DNA from: Bacteroidota bacterium
GTDB taxonomy: Bacteria > Bacteroidota > Bacteroidia > J057 > JADKCL01
NCBI GenBank assembly: GCA_016718825.1
Contig: JADKCL010000022.1
Coordinates: 1 to 64,000 of the forward strand
DNA length: 64,000 nucleotides
Reading direction: 5' to 3'
The notes under the pieces are model-generated. The model saw only the letters and a program-made list of their open reading frames with translations. It was not told where the DNA came from and searched no databases. Made by a program: the position numbers and the translations under genes. Position 1 is the first letter of the stretch, and each line of letters opens with the position of its first letter. Shown piece after piece: positions 28,650 through 37,337 of this stretch.

Positions 28650-28686
28650 AAAATGAGCAATGTAACCGAAGTACATTGCTCATTTT
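28650..28686. terminator. bidirectional stem-loop
   Basis: AAAATGAGCAATGTA (28650-28664) and TACATTGCTCATTTT (28672-28686) pair perfectly over 15 bp with a 7-base loop, A-rich before and T-rich after. It separates the convergent genes ending at 28555 and 28710. It is embedded in repeated TTCTAATTTC words on both sides. Confidence 0.85.
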
Positions 28687-28709
28687 TCATTTCTAATTTC
28701 TCATTCAAA

Positions 28710-29612
28710 TCAGAGCCAGAAATTCCTCGAGATGTTGAATCCTAGGCGAATATCGCCTTTCAAGAGGTTCTGACGGGTAAAAGGAATTGCCCAAGCCTCG
28801 TTGATGGGCACACTGTTGACGACCATGATCTGGAAAACGTGGCCACCGGTGACGATGTCCAGTCCGACGGAAGCACTGCTGAAGAGTCCGCGGGGATCTG
28901 TCGTCCTCGGGATGGCGTAGTCTCCAAAGGCATAGCTGTATTCGAAGCTCAATCCCAACCTTTTACGGAGTTTGAATTGGCCCATCGCGGCGATGGCGAA
29001 GATGTCATTTTTGTCCGCTGCAGCCTCCACCAAATTGTGGTGGATATAGGTTGGGGCGATTTGCAAGGCCAAACGCTGACCAAATTTGCGTGCAATCAAG
29101 ATCTGCGTCACATACGACATGCGGTGCGCAAATTGGCCGTAACGGTCAAAACCGTTGATTTGCGCGGCATCGTCGCGTGCCGAAATGATATTGGCTTTGC
29201 CGTGCAGGGCCAAGGTGATCGGCATGCCACCATCCTCTTGATTCAAAATGTTGTACTTCACATAGCCATTGTACACCTTGTTGAACTGATCGCGGCCCAC
29301 GCCGACCATGAGGTTGTCGCGGATGCCGTAGTCAAACATAAAGGAGATGTTGGCTGGACCATCCAATCCCAAGAAATTGTAGAGTTGGTCGCGCTGCAGC
29401 GAACCAAAACGGTGGGAAATGCGGTAGGCAAGCACCTTGGGGCCGACTTGCAACACGGTTTGATTGTTCACACACCGCGTACCGTAAAAAATTTCCTTGA
29501 CTTTGCTGCGAGATGCGGTTTGAACCGGCTTCTCTGCGGCTGTAGAATCTTGGGCAAACGCTCCGGCAGCGCCAAACAGCAATACGAGCGTAAACAGTAT
29601 TAATTTTCTCAT
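28710..29612 (-). CDS. DUF5777-type outer-membrane beta-barrel protein
   Basis: 300 residues from the ATG at 29612, which gives a signal peptide (MRKLILFTLVLLFGAAGAFA). A barrel-like sequence follows: alternating hydrophobics with IFYGTRCVNNQTVLQ, RISHRFGSL, FMFDYGIRDNLMVGVGRD, YTQILIARKFG-like strands, and the C-terminal aromatic ISRNFWL. This matches DUF5777 barrels of Bacteroidota. It starts 50 bp after the cytochrome-like lipoprotein, so the two are probably one operon; the partner hints at a redox or electron-transfer setting, which is inference. Confidence 0.8.
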   Translation of the reverse strand: MRKLILFTLVLLFGAAGAFAQDSTAAEKPVQTASRSKVKEIFYGTRCVNNQTVLQVGPKVLAYRISHRFGSLQRDQLYNFLGLDGPANISFMFDYGIRDNLMVGVGRDQFNKVYNGYVKYNILNQEDGGMPITLALHGKANIISARDDAAQINGFDRYGQFAHRMSYVTQILIARKFGQRLALQIAPTYIHHNLVEAAADKNDIFAIAAMGQFKLRKRLGLSFEYSYAFGDYAIPRTTDPRGLFSSASVGLDIVTGGHVFQIMVVNSVPINEAWAIPFTRQNLLKGDIRLGFNISRNFWL

Positions 29613-29661
29613 TTGATTTCTAACGATCAATACCTTCGATTGGACTTTGAATGTCCGCATT

Positions 29662-30072
29662 TTAGTTGTTGGGAGCACCTTGGGCGATCCAACGCTGCAA
29701 GAGCGTGATTTCGCAAGTACTCATGGTTTGTGGTCCGAGGCTGTTGCTCGGGGGCATCGGCGAGGGATTTTGGTCAAACAAACGTGCCTGAATCCGGCCC
29801 TCGTCAATTTTTTGCTTGATGCCTGCGTAAGCAGTGTAATCAGGCTTTGGAATCGATGCGCCCGAGAAATGGCAGTCTCCATTGGCATTGTTGGAGCAAT
29901 ACTTCGTGAAAATCGGGAAAATGGTATCTTGAAACGAGACCGCGGAAGTGTCTGTCGGATCGCAGATGTCGATCGGTTCAGGCAGGAGGTCGTCCTCGAT
30001 GCTGTTAAAGGAGCAGGACCAGCATAAGCAAGCTGCGAGGAGCGCGGTGAGGGAGATAACTTTGAACTTCAT
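29662..30072 (-). CDS. cytochrome-like lipoprotein
   Basis: 136 residues with a lipoprotein signal (MKFKVISLTALLAACLCWSC, lipobox CWSC). The rest resembles the small c-type-cytochrome-like domains of Bacteroidota: IFPIFTKYC, a CH at residues that would bind heme, PPSN, and LLQRWIAQGAPNN at the end. The heme motif is irregular: C-x7-C-H (YCSNNANGDCH) instead of CxxCH or CxxxCH. It may therefore not bind heme covalently. Upstream partner of the DUF5777 barrel. Confidence 0.75.
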   Translation of the reverse strand: MKFKVISLTALLAACLCWSCSFNSIEDDLLPEPIDICDPTDTSAVSFQDTIFPIFTKYCSNNANGDCHFSGASIPKPDYTAYAGIKQKIDEGRIQARLFDQNPSPMPPSNSLGPQTMSTCEITLLQRWIAQGAPNN

Positions 30073-30173
30073 AACTACAAATCCTTGGCTGATATCTTCT
30101 GATTTTAATCAAACTCGGCGGAAAATAGATATTTTTTCCCAAAACGCCGCCACGGCGCGTGTTCATTATTTTT

Positions 30174-30181
30174 TATCTTTG
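30174..30181 (+). promoter_or_regulatory. -7 promoter element of fbp
   Basis: TATCTTTG matches the Bacteroidota -7 consensus TAnnTTTG exactly. Transcription should start near 30187, which rules out the upstream ATG at 30159 and places the translation start at GTG 30201. No clear -33 TTTG is seen. Confidence 0.7.
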
Positions 30182-30200
30182 TGGCGTAACCCAGTCTCGC

Positions 30201-31238
30201 GTGAATCTCTCTTCCCGGAAAATCATCACCCTTGAGCAGTTTATCATTGAAAGTGAGGCTGCCTATCCACTTGCTACAGGTGAGTTTTCCCAATTGCTCC
30301 GTGACGTGGCCCTTGCTGCGAAATTGGTGAACAGGGAAGTGAACAAGGCGGGCTTGGTCGATATCCTCGGCTTGACGGGAGAAGTCAATGTCCAAGGCGA
30401 GCACGTCCAAAAGCTCGATGTTTTTGCCAATGAGCACTTCGTGAACGCGCTTACCATCGGTGGCCAAGTCTGCGTCATCGGCTCGGAGGAAAATGAGGAT
30501 GTCATCCCCGTCAACAATCCGCAGAGCCGCAATGCCCGCTACGTCGTGCTGATGGACCCCCTCGATGGCTCGAGCAATATTGATGTCAACGTCGCTGTGG
30601 GCACGATCATCTCGGTCTATGAGCGCATTTCGGAAAAGGGGCAGCCGGGCCAATTGTCGGATTGCATGCAGAAGGGTCTGAAGCAGATTGCCGCGGGCTA
30701 CGTGATCTACGGCTCCAGCACGATGATCGTGTACACCACGGGCCATGGAGTGAATGGATTTACGTTGGACCCTTCCATCGGCGAATTCCTCCTCTCCCAC
30801 CCCAACATGCAGGTGCCAGCGAAATGCAATATTTATTCGCTCAACGAAGGCAACTACCGCAAGTTTGAGCCCGGCCTCAAAGAGTACCTCCGTCACATCA
30901 AGGGCAAATACGACCCCACGGTCAGGCCGTATTCGTCACGGTATATCGGCTCATTGGTGGCTGATTTTCACCGAAATCTGCTGAGAGGCGGTGTGTTTAT
31001 TTATCCGGGGTTCATTGACGAACCTCACGGGAAGCTCCGTTTGATGTACGAAGCCAATCCAATGGCCATGCTCATCGAGCAGGCAGGTGGCGTCGCGACA
31101 GATGGCAAAAATCGTATCCTCGACATCGAACCCGAAGCCCTCCATCAACGTACTCCGCTTTACATGGGAAATCATTACGAAGTGGAACTCATCCATCAGT
31201 ACCTCAATCGATACTCCGTGAAGGAGTTTGAATCTTAA
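30201..31238 (+). CDS. fbp: fructose-1,6-bisphosphatase class I
   Basis: 345 residues from the GTG at 30201 (VNLSSRKIITLEQFI). I chose it because the upstream ATG lies before the probable transcription start. Class I FBPase signatures: GSEENED metal ligands (94-100), MDPLDGSSNID (118-128), YGSSTMIVYTTG, RYIGSLVADFHR, EANPMAMLIEQAGG, and TDGK. It hydrolyses fructose-1,6-bisphosphate in gluconeogenesis. First gene of an operon with pspA (20 bp) and the PspA-tail gene. Confidence 0.95.
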   Translation: MNLSSRKIITLEQFIIESEAAYPLATGEFSQLLRDVALAAKLVNREVNKAGLVDILGLTGEVNVQGEHVQKLDVFANEHFVNALTIGGQVCVIGSEENEDVIPVNNPQSRNARYVVLMDPLDGSSNIDVNVAVGTIISVYERISEKGQPGQLSDCMQKGLKQIAAGYVIYGSSTMIVYTTGHGVNGFTLDPSIGEFLLSHPNMQVPAKCNIYSLNEGNYRKFEPGLKEYLRHIKGKYDPTVRPYSSRYIGSLVADFHRNLLRGGVFIYPGFIDEPHGKLRLMYEANPMAMLIEQAGGVATDGKNRILDIEPEALHQRTPLYMGNHYEVELIHQYLNRYSVKEFES

Positions 31239-31258
31239 ATCAATACCGATCTGCGATT

Positions 31259-31990
31259 ATGTGGAAAAGACTTGTACGCGCAATTAGAGCACTGTTTGGC
31301 AAAGCTGTCAGTGCAATTGAAGACCCAAAATTGATTCTGGAGCAGAATATCCGGGATTTGAATGATCAGGTCCCGAAAATGAACGAGAACATCGCCACGG
31401 TCAAGGCCAGCGTGATGCTGCTCGAAAAGGAAGAGCGGAAATATCAGATCGAATACGAAGATTTGGTTTCCAAAATGAAGGCTGCGATCAAAGCCGGTCG
31501 CGACGACATCGCTGCCAACTATGCCATGCGCCTTGAAACCGTCAAGGTCAATTTGGCCAAGGTGAAAGATCAGCGCGCAACTGCCCAGAAGGCTTACGAA
31601 AAATCCCTCGAGGTCAAAAAGGCCTTCATGAAGGAAAAGGAGCGCAAAATCGAAGAGGCACGCGAAGCTTTGCGCGCCCACGAACGCGCAAAATGGCAGT
31701 CACGCATCGCTGACACCATGGAGCAATTCGAAACGGGCGGCGTCGATGCCACTCACGACGAAATGTTGCAGCGTGTGAACGAGGAAACCGCCAAAAACGA
31801 GGCGCGCATGGAAATGGCACTCGACAGCGTCGATACCGATGGCCTGAAAATGGAAGAGGAAGCCGAAAAGCTCCGCGCCCAGGAATTGGTCAATCAGTTC
31901 AAGCTCGAAATGGGCGTTGAAAGTGGCGGCAGGAACTCCGTGGAGTCTACCAACACCACGACCAATCCTGATTTGAATAAAACCACCTGA
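31259..31990 (+). CDS. pspA: PspA/IM30 family protein
   Basis: 243 residues. The start MWKRLVRAIRALFGKAVSAIEDPKLILEQ carries the amphipathic helix and conserved EDP of PspA/Vipp1; a long coiled coil follows (about 25-155). PspA proteins bind stressed membranes and form ESCRT-III-like assemblies. The C-terminal part (VNEETAKNEARMEMALDS, 173-190; RAQELVNQFKLEMG, 206-219) is repeated in the next gene. No PspF or PspBC partners are present. Confidence 0.92.
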   Translation: MWKRLVRAIRALFGKAVSAIEDPKLILEQNIRDLNDQVPKMNENIATVKASVMLLEKEERKYQIEYEDLVSKMKAAIKAGRDDIAANYAMRLETVKVNLAKVKDQRATAQKAYEKSLEVKKAFMKEKERKIEEAREALRAHERAKWQSRIADTMEQFETGGVDATHDEMLQRVNEETAKNEARMEMALDSVDTDGLKMEEEAEKLRAQELVNQFKLEMGVESGGRNSVESTNTTTNPDLNKTT

Positions 31991-32045
31991 GCCTGAATTG
32001 GCCAGCGTGAAGGATTTCATTCGAATGCTTTAAATCCGAAGTAAA

Positions 32046-32531
32046 ATGGCTGAAAAACGTCCGACAGGCGAGGAAATGCGCCAAAAAATGAAGGAGGAAT
32101 TCAAGCAAGACCTCCGTAAACGCAAGGAGTTTCTCGACAGCGTCAAGGAATACAAGCGCACGAAGACGCTCAGCGACGCCGTGGTCGATATTCAGAGTGG
32201 ATCTGAAGACGACACCGATGTCTGGATCGAAAAGGTGAACGAGAAGACAGCTTTGTCTGAAGCCAAAATGGAAATGGCGCTGGATTCGAGCAGCATCGAT
32301 ACGCCAAGTCCCAAGCAGGAAGTTTCCGCTGCAACGGAGGCCGAAATGCGCAAAATCCAGGCACAAGAATTGGTGCGTCAAATGAAGGCGGAAATGGAGG
32401 GTACCACTACCCCGAAGACGCCTCCGGTTGAGCCCAAAGTCGAAACGCCAGCCCCTGAAAACAAGGCTGTGGACACGCCTCCAGCCAATGTGGATGACCG
32501 GCCGGCGCGTAAAATGATGGAAGACATCTAG
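32046..32531 (+). CDS. small protein homologous to the C-terminal tail of the adjacent PspA
   Basis: 161 residues, very charged. VNEKTALSEAKMEMALDS (64-81) and QAQELVRQMKAEME (105-118) match PspA residues 173-190 and 206-219, so the gene appears to be a partial duplication of pspA lacking its N-terminal membrane helix and most of the coiled coil. The first 45 residues (MRQKMKEEFKQDLRKRKEFL) are basic and helical; the end is a Pro/Glu-rich disordered tail. It probably binds PspA or regulates its assembly, which is inference. Last gene of the operon. Confidence 0.8.
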   Translation: MAEKRPTGEEMRQKMKEEFKQDLRKRKEFLDSVKEYKRTKTLSDAVVDIQSGSEDDTDVWIEKVNEKTALSEAKMEMALDSSSIDTPSPKQEVSAATEAEMRKIQAQELVRQMKAEMEGTTTPKTPPVEPKVETPAPENKAVDTPPANVDDRPARKMMEDI

Positions 32532-32554
32532 GCGTCATTCGGCGACGAGAAAAA

Positions 32555-32590
32555 CAAAAGCGCGGCCCTTGGGCTGCGCTTTTGTTTTTT
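32555..32590 (+). terminator. rho-independent terminator of the fbp-pspA operon
   Basis: CAAAAGCGCGGCCC (32555-32568) pairs with GGGCTGCGCTTTTG (32571-32584) with one G-U type mismatch, then six T (32585-32590). Confidence 0.92.
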
Positions 32591-32655
32591 AGCCTTCGCT
32601 GTAATTTAAGTTGACAGCTTTCCACCGTGAGAAATCCGTCATTCGGAAATCTCAT

Positions 32656-34545
32656 TCACCTAGCCACCACAACCTTCACGACCTCCTTCATTCCTCGGTG
32701 TGACATCTGCAAAAAATAAATGCCATTTGCAGCGTTTTCAAGGTTCAATTCGAATTGATTCCAACCAGCCGAATGCGTAGCTTTCATCGCCTTCAACACG
32801 CTACGCCCTTGCAAATCCGTAACGACAAATTCAACTTCTCCCGCCTGCGGCAAGGAATAACGGATCGTGGAAATCCCATTCGAAGGATTGGGAAAAATCT
32901 GCAGGTGGCTTTCATTGTTGGCTGGTGCTTGGTTTGCGACCGGCAAGTCCGTTACAACCCCCATCAAAAATTCAGTCGTTTCGCGACTCCGGTAAGGTGC
33001 CCAGCTGCCACCCAAAATTTCATAGCTGCGTCGTGAAATCGGGCCATATTGCTCAGCACCCAACGAAATTCCGGAGCCTTGCTGCATCCATGCCACCGCA
33101 AAACCGCCAGAAGCGATGTTGATTGCCGGGCTGATGGCAACCGAATTCCAAGCATCTTCCAACACATTTGCAGCGGAAACAGGGGCGTTTGCAAGCAAAT
33201 TGTTGGGGTCGGGAGCGCCGTTCACATCCAATCCATAAATCTTGATCGTGTACCCGACCGGTGGTGGTGTCTGCAAGTCCCCGTCACCAATAATATAGAC
33301 GCGTACAGAATCAATTATCGCGGGGAAGCCAGGTGGGACCATTTTGACAGCTACACCATCAGTCGGGTTGCCACCTGCCCATGAAACCGATTCAGAAGGT
33401 GGGAATCCACTTGCGAAACTCAGTTCATTCCGCCCTCCAGTACCGCTGACACCAACAACCTCAATGGTATTGGTGTTGTTGGTGGGATTGATGTCCTGTC
33501 CGTCTTCGGTTTCAGTCTCGACCTGAAAATAATATTGGCCCAAACGGATGAGCAACAATTCGTCTGGGAAAGCGAGTGCTGCGTTGCTACCATTCGGCAA
33601 CCCGTTGATGCTGACACTGTCGCTCCAAATATTTGCAAGCTGAAGGTCACGCAAGGAACCCTTTGCCGTAACGGTGCTTGTGATAGGAGTATTGCCTACA
33701 TTGGTAAGATTGGTGGTGAGAAATGTAGGCGTCCACAGATAGACAAATTGACCTGCATTGTCGGCATCCACATTCCAAACGGGCGTTGCATCGGGGACCA
33801 AAAACGATGCGCCTGAGGGATAAATGTACTTCACGACATAGTTGTCAGGTGGCACTGTATTTCCAGTCGAATGGTTCAGACCAAGATTTCCAGTGACATT
33901 TTCAATCCCGATTTCCATAAACGTTGCACACCCGGTACCGCCCGGAAAATTTGCAGCATCCGTATTCTGATATTGAAATGTGATCGAGCTGTCGCGCCCG
34001 CTCAAAATCAATTCGAAGGTATTGCTTCCAGTCCAGTCAGGAACCGCATTCTTCCACCAAGGGACGTTCACCCATTGAATCACAAACGAATCCACATTGT
34101 TGGTCCAATACCAGAGTTCACCCTGATTGGGATTCAAAACATCGTTGCTGATGAAAGTAAGGTCACTCATAAACGGCGCAACGATATTGTCTCCCACCCC
34201 ACCTGCCGTAGGGATCGTGGGGAAACAGCTCGCGATATTTCCGACATTGCTAAAGGAGATCCACCCATTGGAACCCACTTTGATGCTGTTGTAATCACTC
34301 CAATAGTAATGAAAGTCCCATCCGATGTTGAACGGACCTACGGCATTGTCATCGGCAAGTCCGGGAATTTGCAAGGCACCCGCCCTGCCCGTGATATCCA
34401 CCCAGTTAAAGTTGATACCGGGTTCGTTGGAGTCTTTCCAGATATAGCCGTAAGGATCAGGCCCTCCGCTTCCCGCGAAAAGATTCCCGAATACCATCAT
34501 CCATACCAAGCAGAGCAGGCCGGTCGCCTTGTGAAACAACTTCAT
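32656..34545 (-). CDS. T9SS cargo, GGPDxYGY family, copy 1
   Basis: 629 residues from the ATG at 34545, which gives a signal peptide (MKLFHKATGLLCLVWMMVFGNLFA). The mature protein opens GSGGPDPYGYIWKDSNEPG, then DDNAVGPFNIGWDFHYYWSDYNSIKVGSNGWISF, a propeller- or jelly-roll-like domain, with beta modules after it. ISRRSYEILGGSWAPYRSR is shared with its neighbour. The sorting domain runs from IFPNPSNGISTIRY to VKVVVAR. Tandem paralogue of 34694-36595. Surface-exposed or secreted, ligand unknown. Confidence 0.85.
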   Translation of the reverse strand: MKLFHKATGLLCLVWMMVFGNLFAGSGGPDPYGYIWKDSNEPGINFNWVDITGRAGALQIPGLADDNAVGPFNIGWDFHYYWSDYNSIKVGSNGWISFSNVGNIASCFPTIPTAGGVGDNIVAPFMSDLTFISNDVLNPNQGELWYWTNNVDSFVIQWVNVPWWKNAVPDWTGSNTFELILSGRDSSITFQYQNTDAANFPGGTGCATFMEIGIENVTGNLGLNHSTGNTVPPDNYVVKYIYPSGASFLVPDATPVWNVDADNAGQFVYLWTPTFLTTNLTNVGNTPITSTVTAKGSLRDLQLANIWSDSVSINGLPNGSNAALAFPDELLLIRLGQYYFQVETETEDGQDINPTNNTNTIEVVGVSGTGGRNELSFASGFPPSESVSWAGGNPTDGVAVKMVPPGFPAIIDSVRVYIIGDGDLQTPPPVGYTIKIYGLDVNGAPDPNNLLANAPVSAANVLEDAWNSVAISPAINIASGGFAVAWMQQGSGISLGAEQYGPISRRSYEILGGSWAPYRSRETTEFLMGVVTDLPVANQAPANNESHLQIFPNPSNGISTIRYSLPQAGEVEFVVTDLQGRSVLKAMKATHSAGWNQFELNLENAANGIYFLQMSHRGMKEVVKVVVAR

Positions 34546-34569
34546 GGGCTGATTTTGAACAAATTTAAC

Positions 34570-34577
34570 CAAAGGTA
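34570..34577 (-). promoter_or_regulatory. -7 promoter element
   Basis: On the minus strand this reads TACCTTTG, matching TAnnTTTG, 25 bp before the ATG at 34545. No convincing -33 partner. Confidence 0.5.
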
Positions 34578-34642
34578 AAAGGGGTGGATGAATTTTGGGA
34601 GGAAATTCGGTGGATCAATGGATAGATCAATTGCCCCCCAAA

Positions 34643-34675
34643 GAAAAAGGCGGCCCCAATGGAGTCGCCTTTTTC
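34643..34675 (-). terminator. rho-independent terminator
   Basis: GAAAAAGGCG (34643-34652) and CGCCTTTTTC (34666-34675) pair perfectly downstream of the stop at 34694, with T residues following on the minus strand. Confidence 0.85.
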
Positions 34676-34693
34676 CTTATAGGATATTGCGAA

Positions 34694-36595
34694 TTAGTGG
34701 TTGACCACCAATTTGCTGACCATTTTCTCGGTTGCTGTCTCCAAGTTGATGAAGTACAGACCAGATGCGAGGTCGGATGCGTCAAAGCCCAAGGTGTGGT
34801 TACCTGCAGCTGCACCGATTTCGTTTTTAGCGAATACGGTTTGGCCATACATGTTTACCACGGTCAAACGCACGTCGCTGATGGCTGGAAGCTCATAGCG
34901 GATCGATGTGATGCCGGTAGTTGGGTTAGGCACAGCCTTGAGGTTCAACATAGCAGCGTTGTCTTCTTTCACATCTGTGCCGGTTGGGCAAGTGATGGAG
35001 ATATTGGCGCTGATCATGAAATCGCTCACGGTAAGCTCACGGTAAGGAGACCATGCACCGCTCAGGATTTCATAGGTACGACGGGAGATCGGAGCTTGCG
35101 TCTCAGTGCCCAAAATCACGTCAGCACCACCTTGGAACCAAGCAATATACCATCCCCCGGAGTTGATGGTCGATGTACCGTTCATACGTACACGGTACCA
35201 TACACCTTCAGTAGCAGCGTTGGCAGCGACCTTGACGCTATCCATCATGGTGCCGGGGAAGCCGTTTCCGTCGAAAATTTTGATGTCAAAAGAGCTGTGC
35301 TGACCTGGGGTCGGTGCGCCAGCTGGATCAACGATCCAAACGTCGACATTGCTGATGTTGGCTGGATAGGATGGTGGAACGATGTAAACACCGGCACCTT
35401 CGTCATTTGCACCACCTGACCATGAAATTCCATTGTCTGGCTGCGTTGCAGAGGAATAAGTCAAGTTCATCGAGTCACCCGTACATGGTGTAGCCACCAA
35501 TTCAACCGTATTTTGGTTGTTGCTTGGGTTGATGTCAGACGAATTGGTCGTGGTGACTTTATAGGAGTAGTGGTTGGCAGTGGTAAAGGTCACGGGTGTC
35601 GAGAACTGTACCGTGCTATCGGTGCCTGCAACCAAACCGCTAGCGATCGAGGTTGTACCGGTCCAGAATGCTGCACCTGCGCCTGGGAGGCGAATGTCAC
35701 CTGCAACAGCGATGGATGTTGAAATGTCAGCGTTGCCTACGTTGGCAATGTTGGCAATCATGTCTTGTGCAGTGGCATTTCCACCAGAAATGAAAAATTG
35801 GCCTGCATTGTCTGCATTTGCATTCCAAGCTGGCGTTGCATCAGGAACCTGGAAGGTAACGACAGAAGGATAATAAAACTTCACGGCGAAGTTGTCTGGA
35901 GGAAGGTTTTCGTTGTAAACTTCCAAACCGATGTTGCCGGTGATGTTTTCGATACCGATTTCCATGTCAGCTGGGCAGCCACCATTGTCGGTCCAGTTGC
36001 TGACGTCGGTGTCATTGTACATGAAGGTAATCGAGCTGTCGACACCACTCAAGATCAATTGGAAGGTATTGCTACCGACCCAGTCTGGAGATCCCGTGAC
36101 CCACCATGGAACTTGGTTCCACTCAATGATCAAAGTATCTGTGCTGTTGCTCCACCACCATACTTCAGCTGGATTTGGGTTACCAGGGCTGTTGCTGGTG
36201 TAGATCAAATCGCTCATGAAAGGCGCCAAGTAGTTGTCTCCGCTTCCACCCTGTGTAGGGATCAAAGGAAAACAGCTGGCGATGTTGCCGATGTTGTTGA
36301 ATCCAACCCAGCCATTGGAGCCAAGTTTGAATTGGTTGTGGTCAGTCCAATAGTAATGGAAGTCCCAACCAAAGTTGATGAAGGCAACCGAATTGTCATC
36401 GGTGAGGCCTGTGACTTGGGTTGCTCCGGGAGCACCCACAATCGAGTTCCAAACGTAGGCTGGGCCTTGGGCGTCATTGGAGTTTCTCCATGTATAGCCG
36501 TAGACATCCGGACCACCGCTTGTTTGCGCAAAGGTGCTATTGCCACCTACTACGCACAGCAAAGCCAATGCAAGAAGTAGAATTCTGTTTCTCAT
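34694..36595 (-). CDS. T9SS cargo, GGPDxYGY family, copy 2
   Basis: 633 residues. Signal peptide MRNRILLLALALLCVVGGNSTFA, then TSGGPDVYGYTWRNSNDAQG and FINFGWDFHYYWTDHNQFKLGSNGWVGF as in copy 1, beta-sandwich modules, ISRRTYEILSGAWSPYREL, and a sorting domain (LKAVPNPTTGITSIRY ... GLYFINLETATEK ... KLVVNH). Own promoter (36634-36663) and own terminator, so it is transcribed independently of copy 1. Exported; function unknown. Confidence 0.87.
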   Translation of the reverse strand: MRNRILLLALALLCVVGGNSTFAQTSGGPDVYGYTWRNSNDAQGPAYVWNSIVGAPGATQVTGLTDDNSVAFINFGWDFHYYWTDHNQFKLGSNGWVGFNNIGNIASCFPLIPTQGGSGDNYLAPFMSDLIYTSNSPGNPNPAEVWWWSNSTDTLIIEWNQVPWWVTGSPDWVGSNTFQLILSGVDSSITFMYNDTDVSNWTDNGGCPADMEIGIENITGNIGLEVYNENLPPDNFAVKFYYPSVVTFQVPDATPAWNANADNAGQFFISGGNATAQDMIANIANVGNADISTSIAVAGDIRLPGAGAAFWTGTTSIASGLVAGTDSTVQFSTPVTFTTANHYSYKVTTTNSSDINPSNNQNTVELVATPCTGDSMNLTYSSATQPDNGISWSGGANDEGAGVYIVPPSYPANISNVDVWIVDPAGAPTPGQHSSFDIKIFDGNGFPGTMMDSVKVAANAATEGVWYRVRMNGTSTINSGGWYIAWFQGGADVILGTETQAPISRRTYEILSGAWSPYRELTVSDFMISANISITCPTGTDVKEDNAAMLNLKAVPNPTTGITSIRYELPAISDVRLTVVNMYGQTVFAKNEIGAAAGNHTLGFDASDLASGLYFINLETATEKMVSKLVVNH

Positions 36596-36633
36596 ACTGT
36601 ATTCTAAAGTGTTAAAAAGAAATCTTTTCGCCT

Positions 36634-36663
36634 CAAATATAGGCTATTCCGATGAATATTCAA
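36634..36663 (-). promoter_or_regulatory. Bacteroidota-type promoter of the T9SS gene at 34694
   Basis: On the minus strand TATATTTG (36641-36634) is a full TAnnTTTG match and TTG (36663-36661) lies 19 bp before it, the spacing of the -33/-7 consensus. The leader to the ATG at 36595 is about 30 bp. Confidence 0.72.
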
Positions 36664-36695
36664 TATGTTACGGCCTGACGGTCGTAGCCAAGACG

Positions 36696-37337
36696 TCAAA
36701 CGGCCCGATTGGGGTCAAATGCCTCCAACAAATCGGCCAATCGACGCACAAAACGACCACCCAAGGCACCGTCGACCACACGATGGTCATAACTATGGCT
36801 CAGGAACATCATGTGACGCACGCCGATCATATCTCCCATTGGTGTTTCAATCACGGCGGGCTTCTTGCGAATCGCTCCGACGGCCATGATCGCCACCTGC
36901 GGCTGCATGATGATGGGTGTTCCCATCACGTTGCCAAAAGTTCCCACGTTGCTGATGGTGTAGGTGCCACCATCGAGTTCTTCCAACTTGAGTTTGTTTT
37001 CGCGCGCTCTCGCGGCCAAATCATTGACCTTCGCAGACAGGCCCGCCAAATTGTATTGATCCGCATTCCGCACCACTGGCACAATCAAATTGTCAGTCGG
37101 CAAGGCCACGGCCATTCCAATGTTGATGTCTTTCTTGACTACAAGTTTGTCGCCATCCACGGAAATATTGACCATCGGATGCTCGCGCAAAGTCTGTGCA
37201 AGTGCTTCCATGAAGATCGGAGTGAAGGTCAGCTTTTCACCGTACTTCGCTTCGAATGCCTTCTTGTTTTTTTTCACGCCACAGCACGATATCGGTGACA
37301 TCGCATTCGACAAAGGAGGTGACGTGCGCAGAAACAT
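36696..37337 (-). CDS. 2-oxoacid dehydrogenase E2 component, C-terminal catalytic part (frameshifted gene)
   Basis: Catalytic acyltransferase domain: KNKKAFEAKYGEKLTFTPIF, GGTYTISNVGTFG, and the active-site motif HSYDHRVVDGALGGRF near the end. True homology begins at about 37270; the residues upstream in this frame are out-of-frame read-through. One base too many in an A8 run (37266-37273) separates it from the lipoyl half. Removing one A gives WREKNKKAFEAKYGEK, the expected family sequence. It transfers acyl groups from the lipoyl arm to CoA in a pyruvate, 2-oxoglutarate or branched-chain complex; the type is not decided. Confidence 0.88.
   Translation of the reverse strand: MFLRTSPPLSNAMSPISCCGVKKNKKAFEAKYGEKLTFTPIFMEALAQTLREHPMVNISVDGDKLVVKKDINIGMAVALPTDNLIVPVVRNADQYNLAGLSAKVNDLAARARENKLKLEELDGGTYTISNVGTFGNVMGTPIIMQPQVAIMAVGAIRKKPAVIETPMGDMIGVRHMMFLSHSYDHRVVDGALGGRFVRRLADLLEAFDPNRAV

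Noticed and set aside
37260..37280. Programmed frameshift in the E2 gene
   Set aside because: Simple A-run without slippery-site architecture or stimulatory hairpin recognised; sequencing error is simpler. Kept only as a quality flag.
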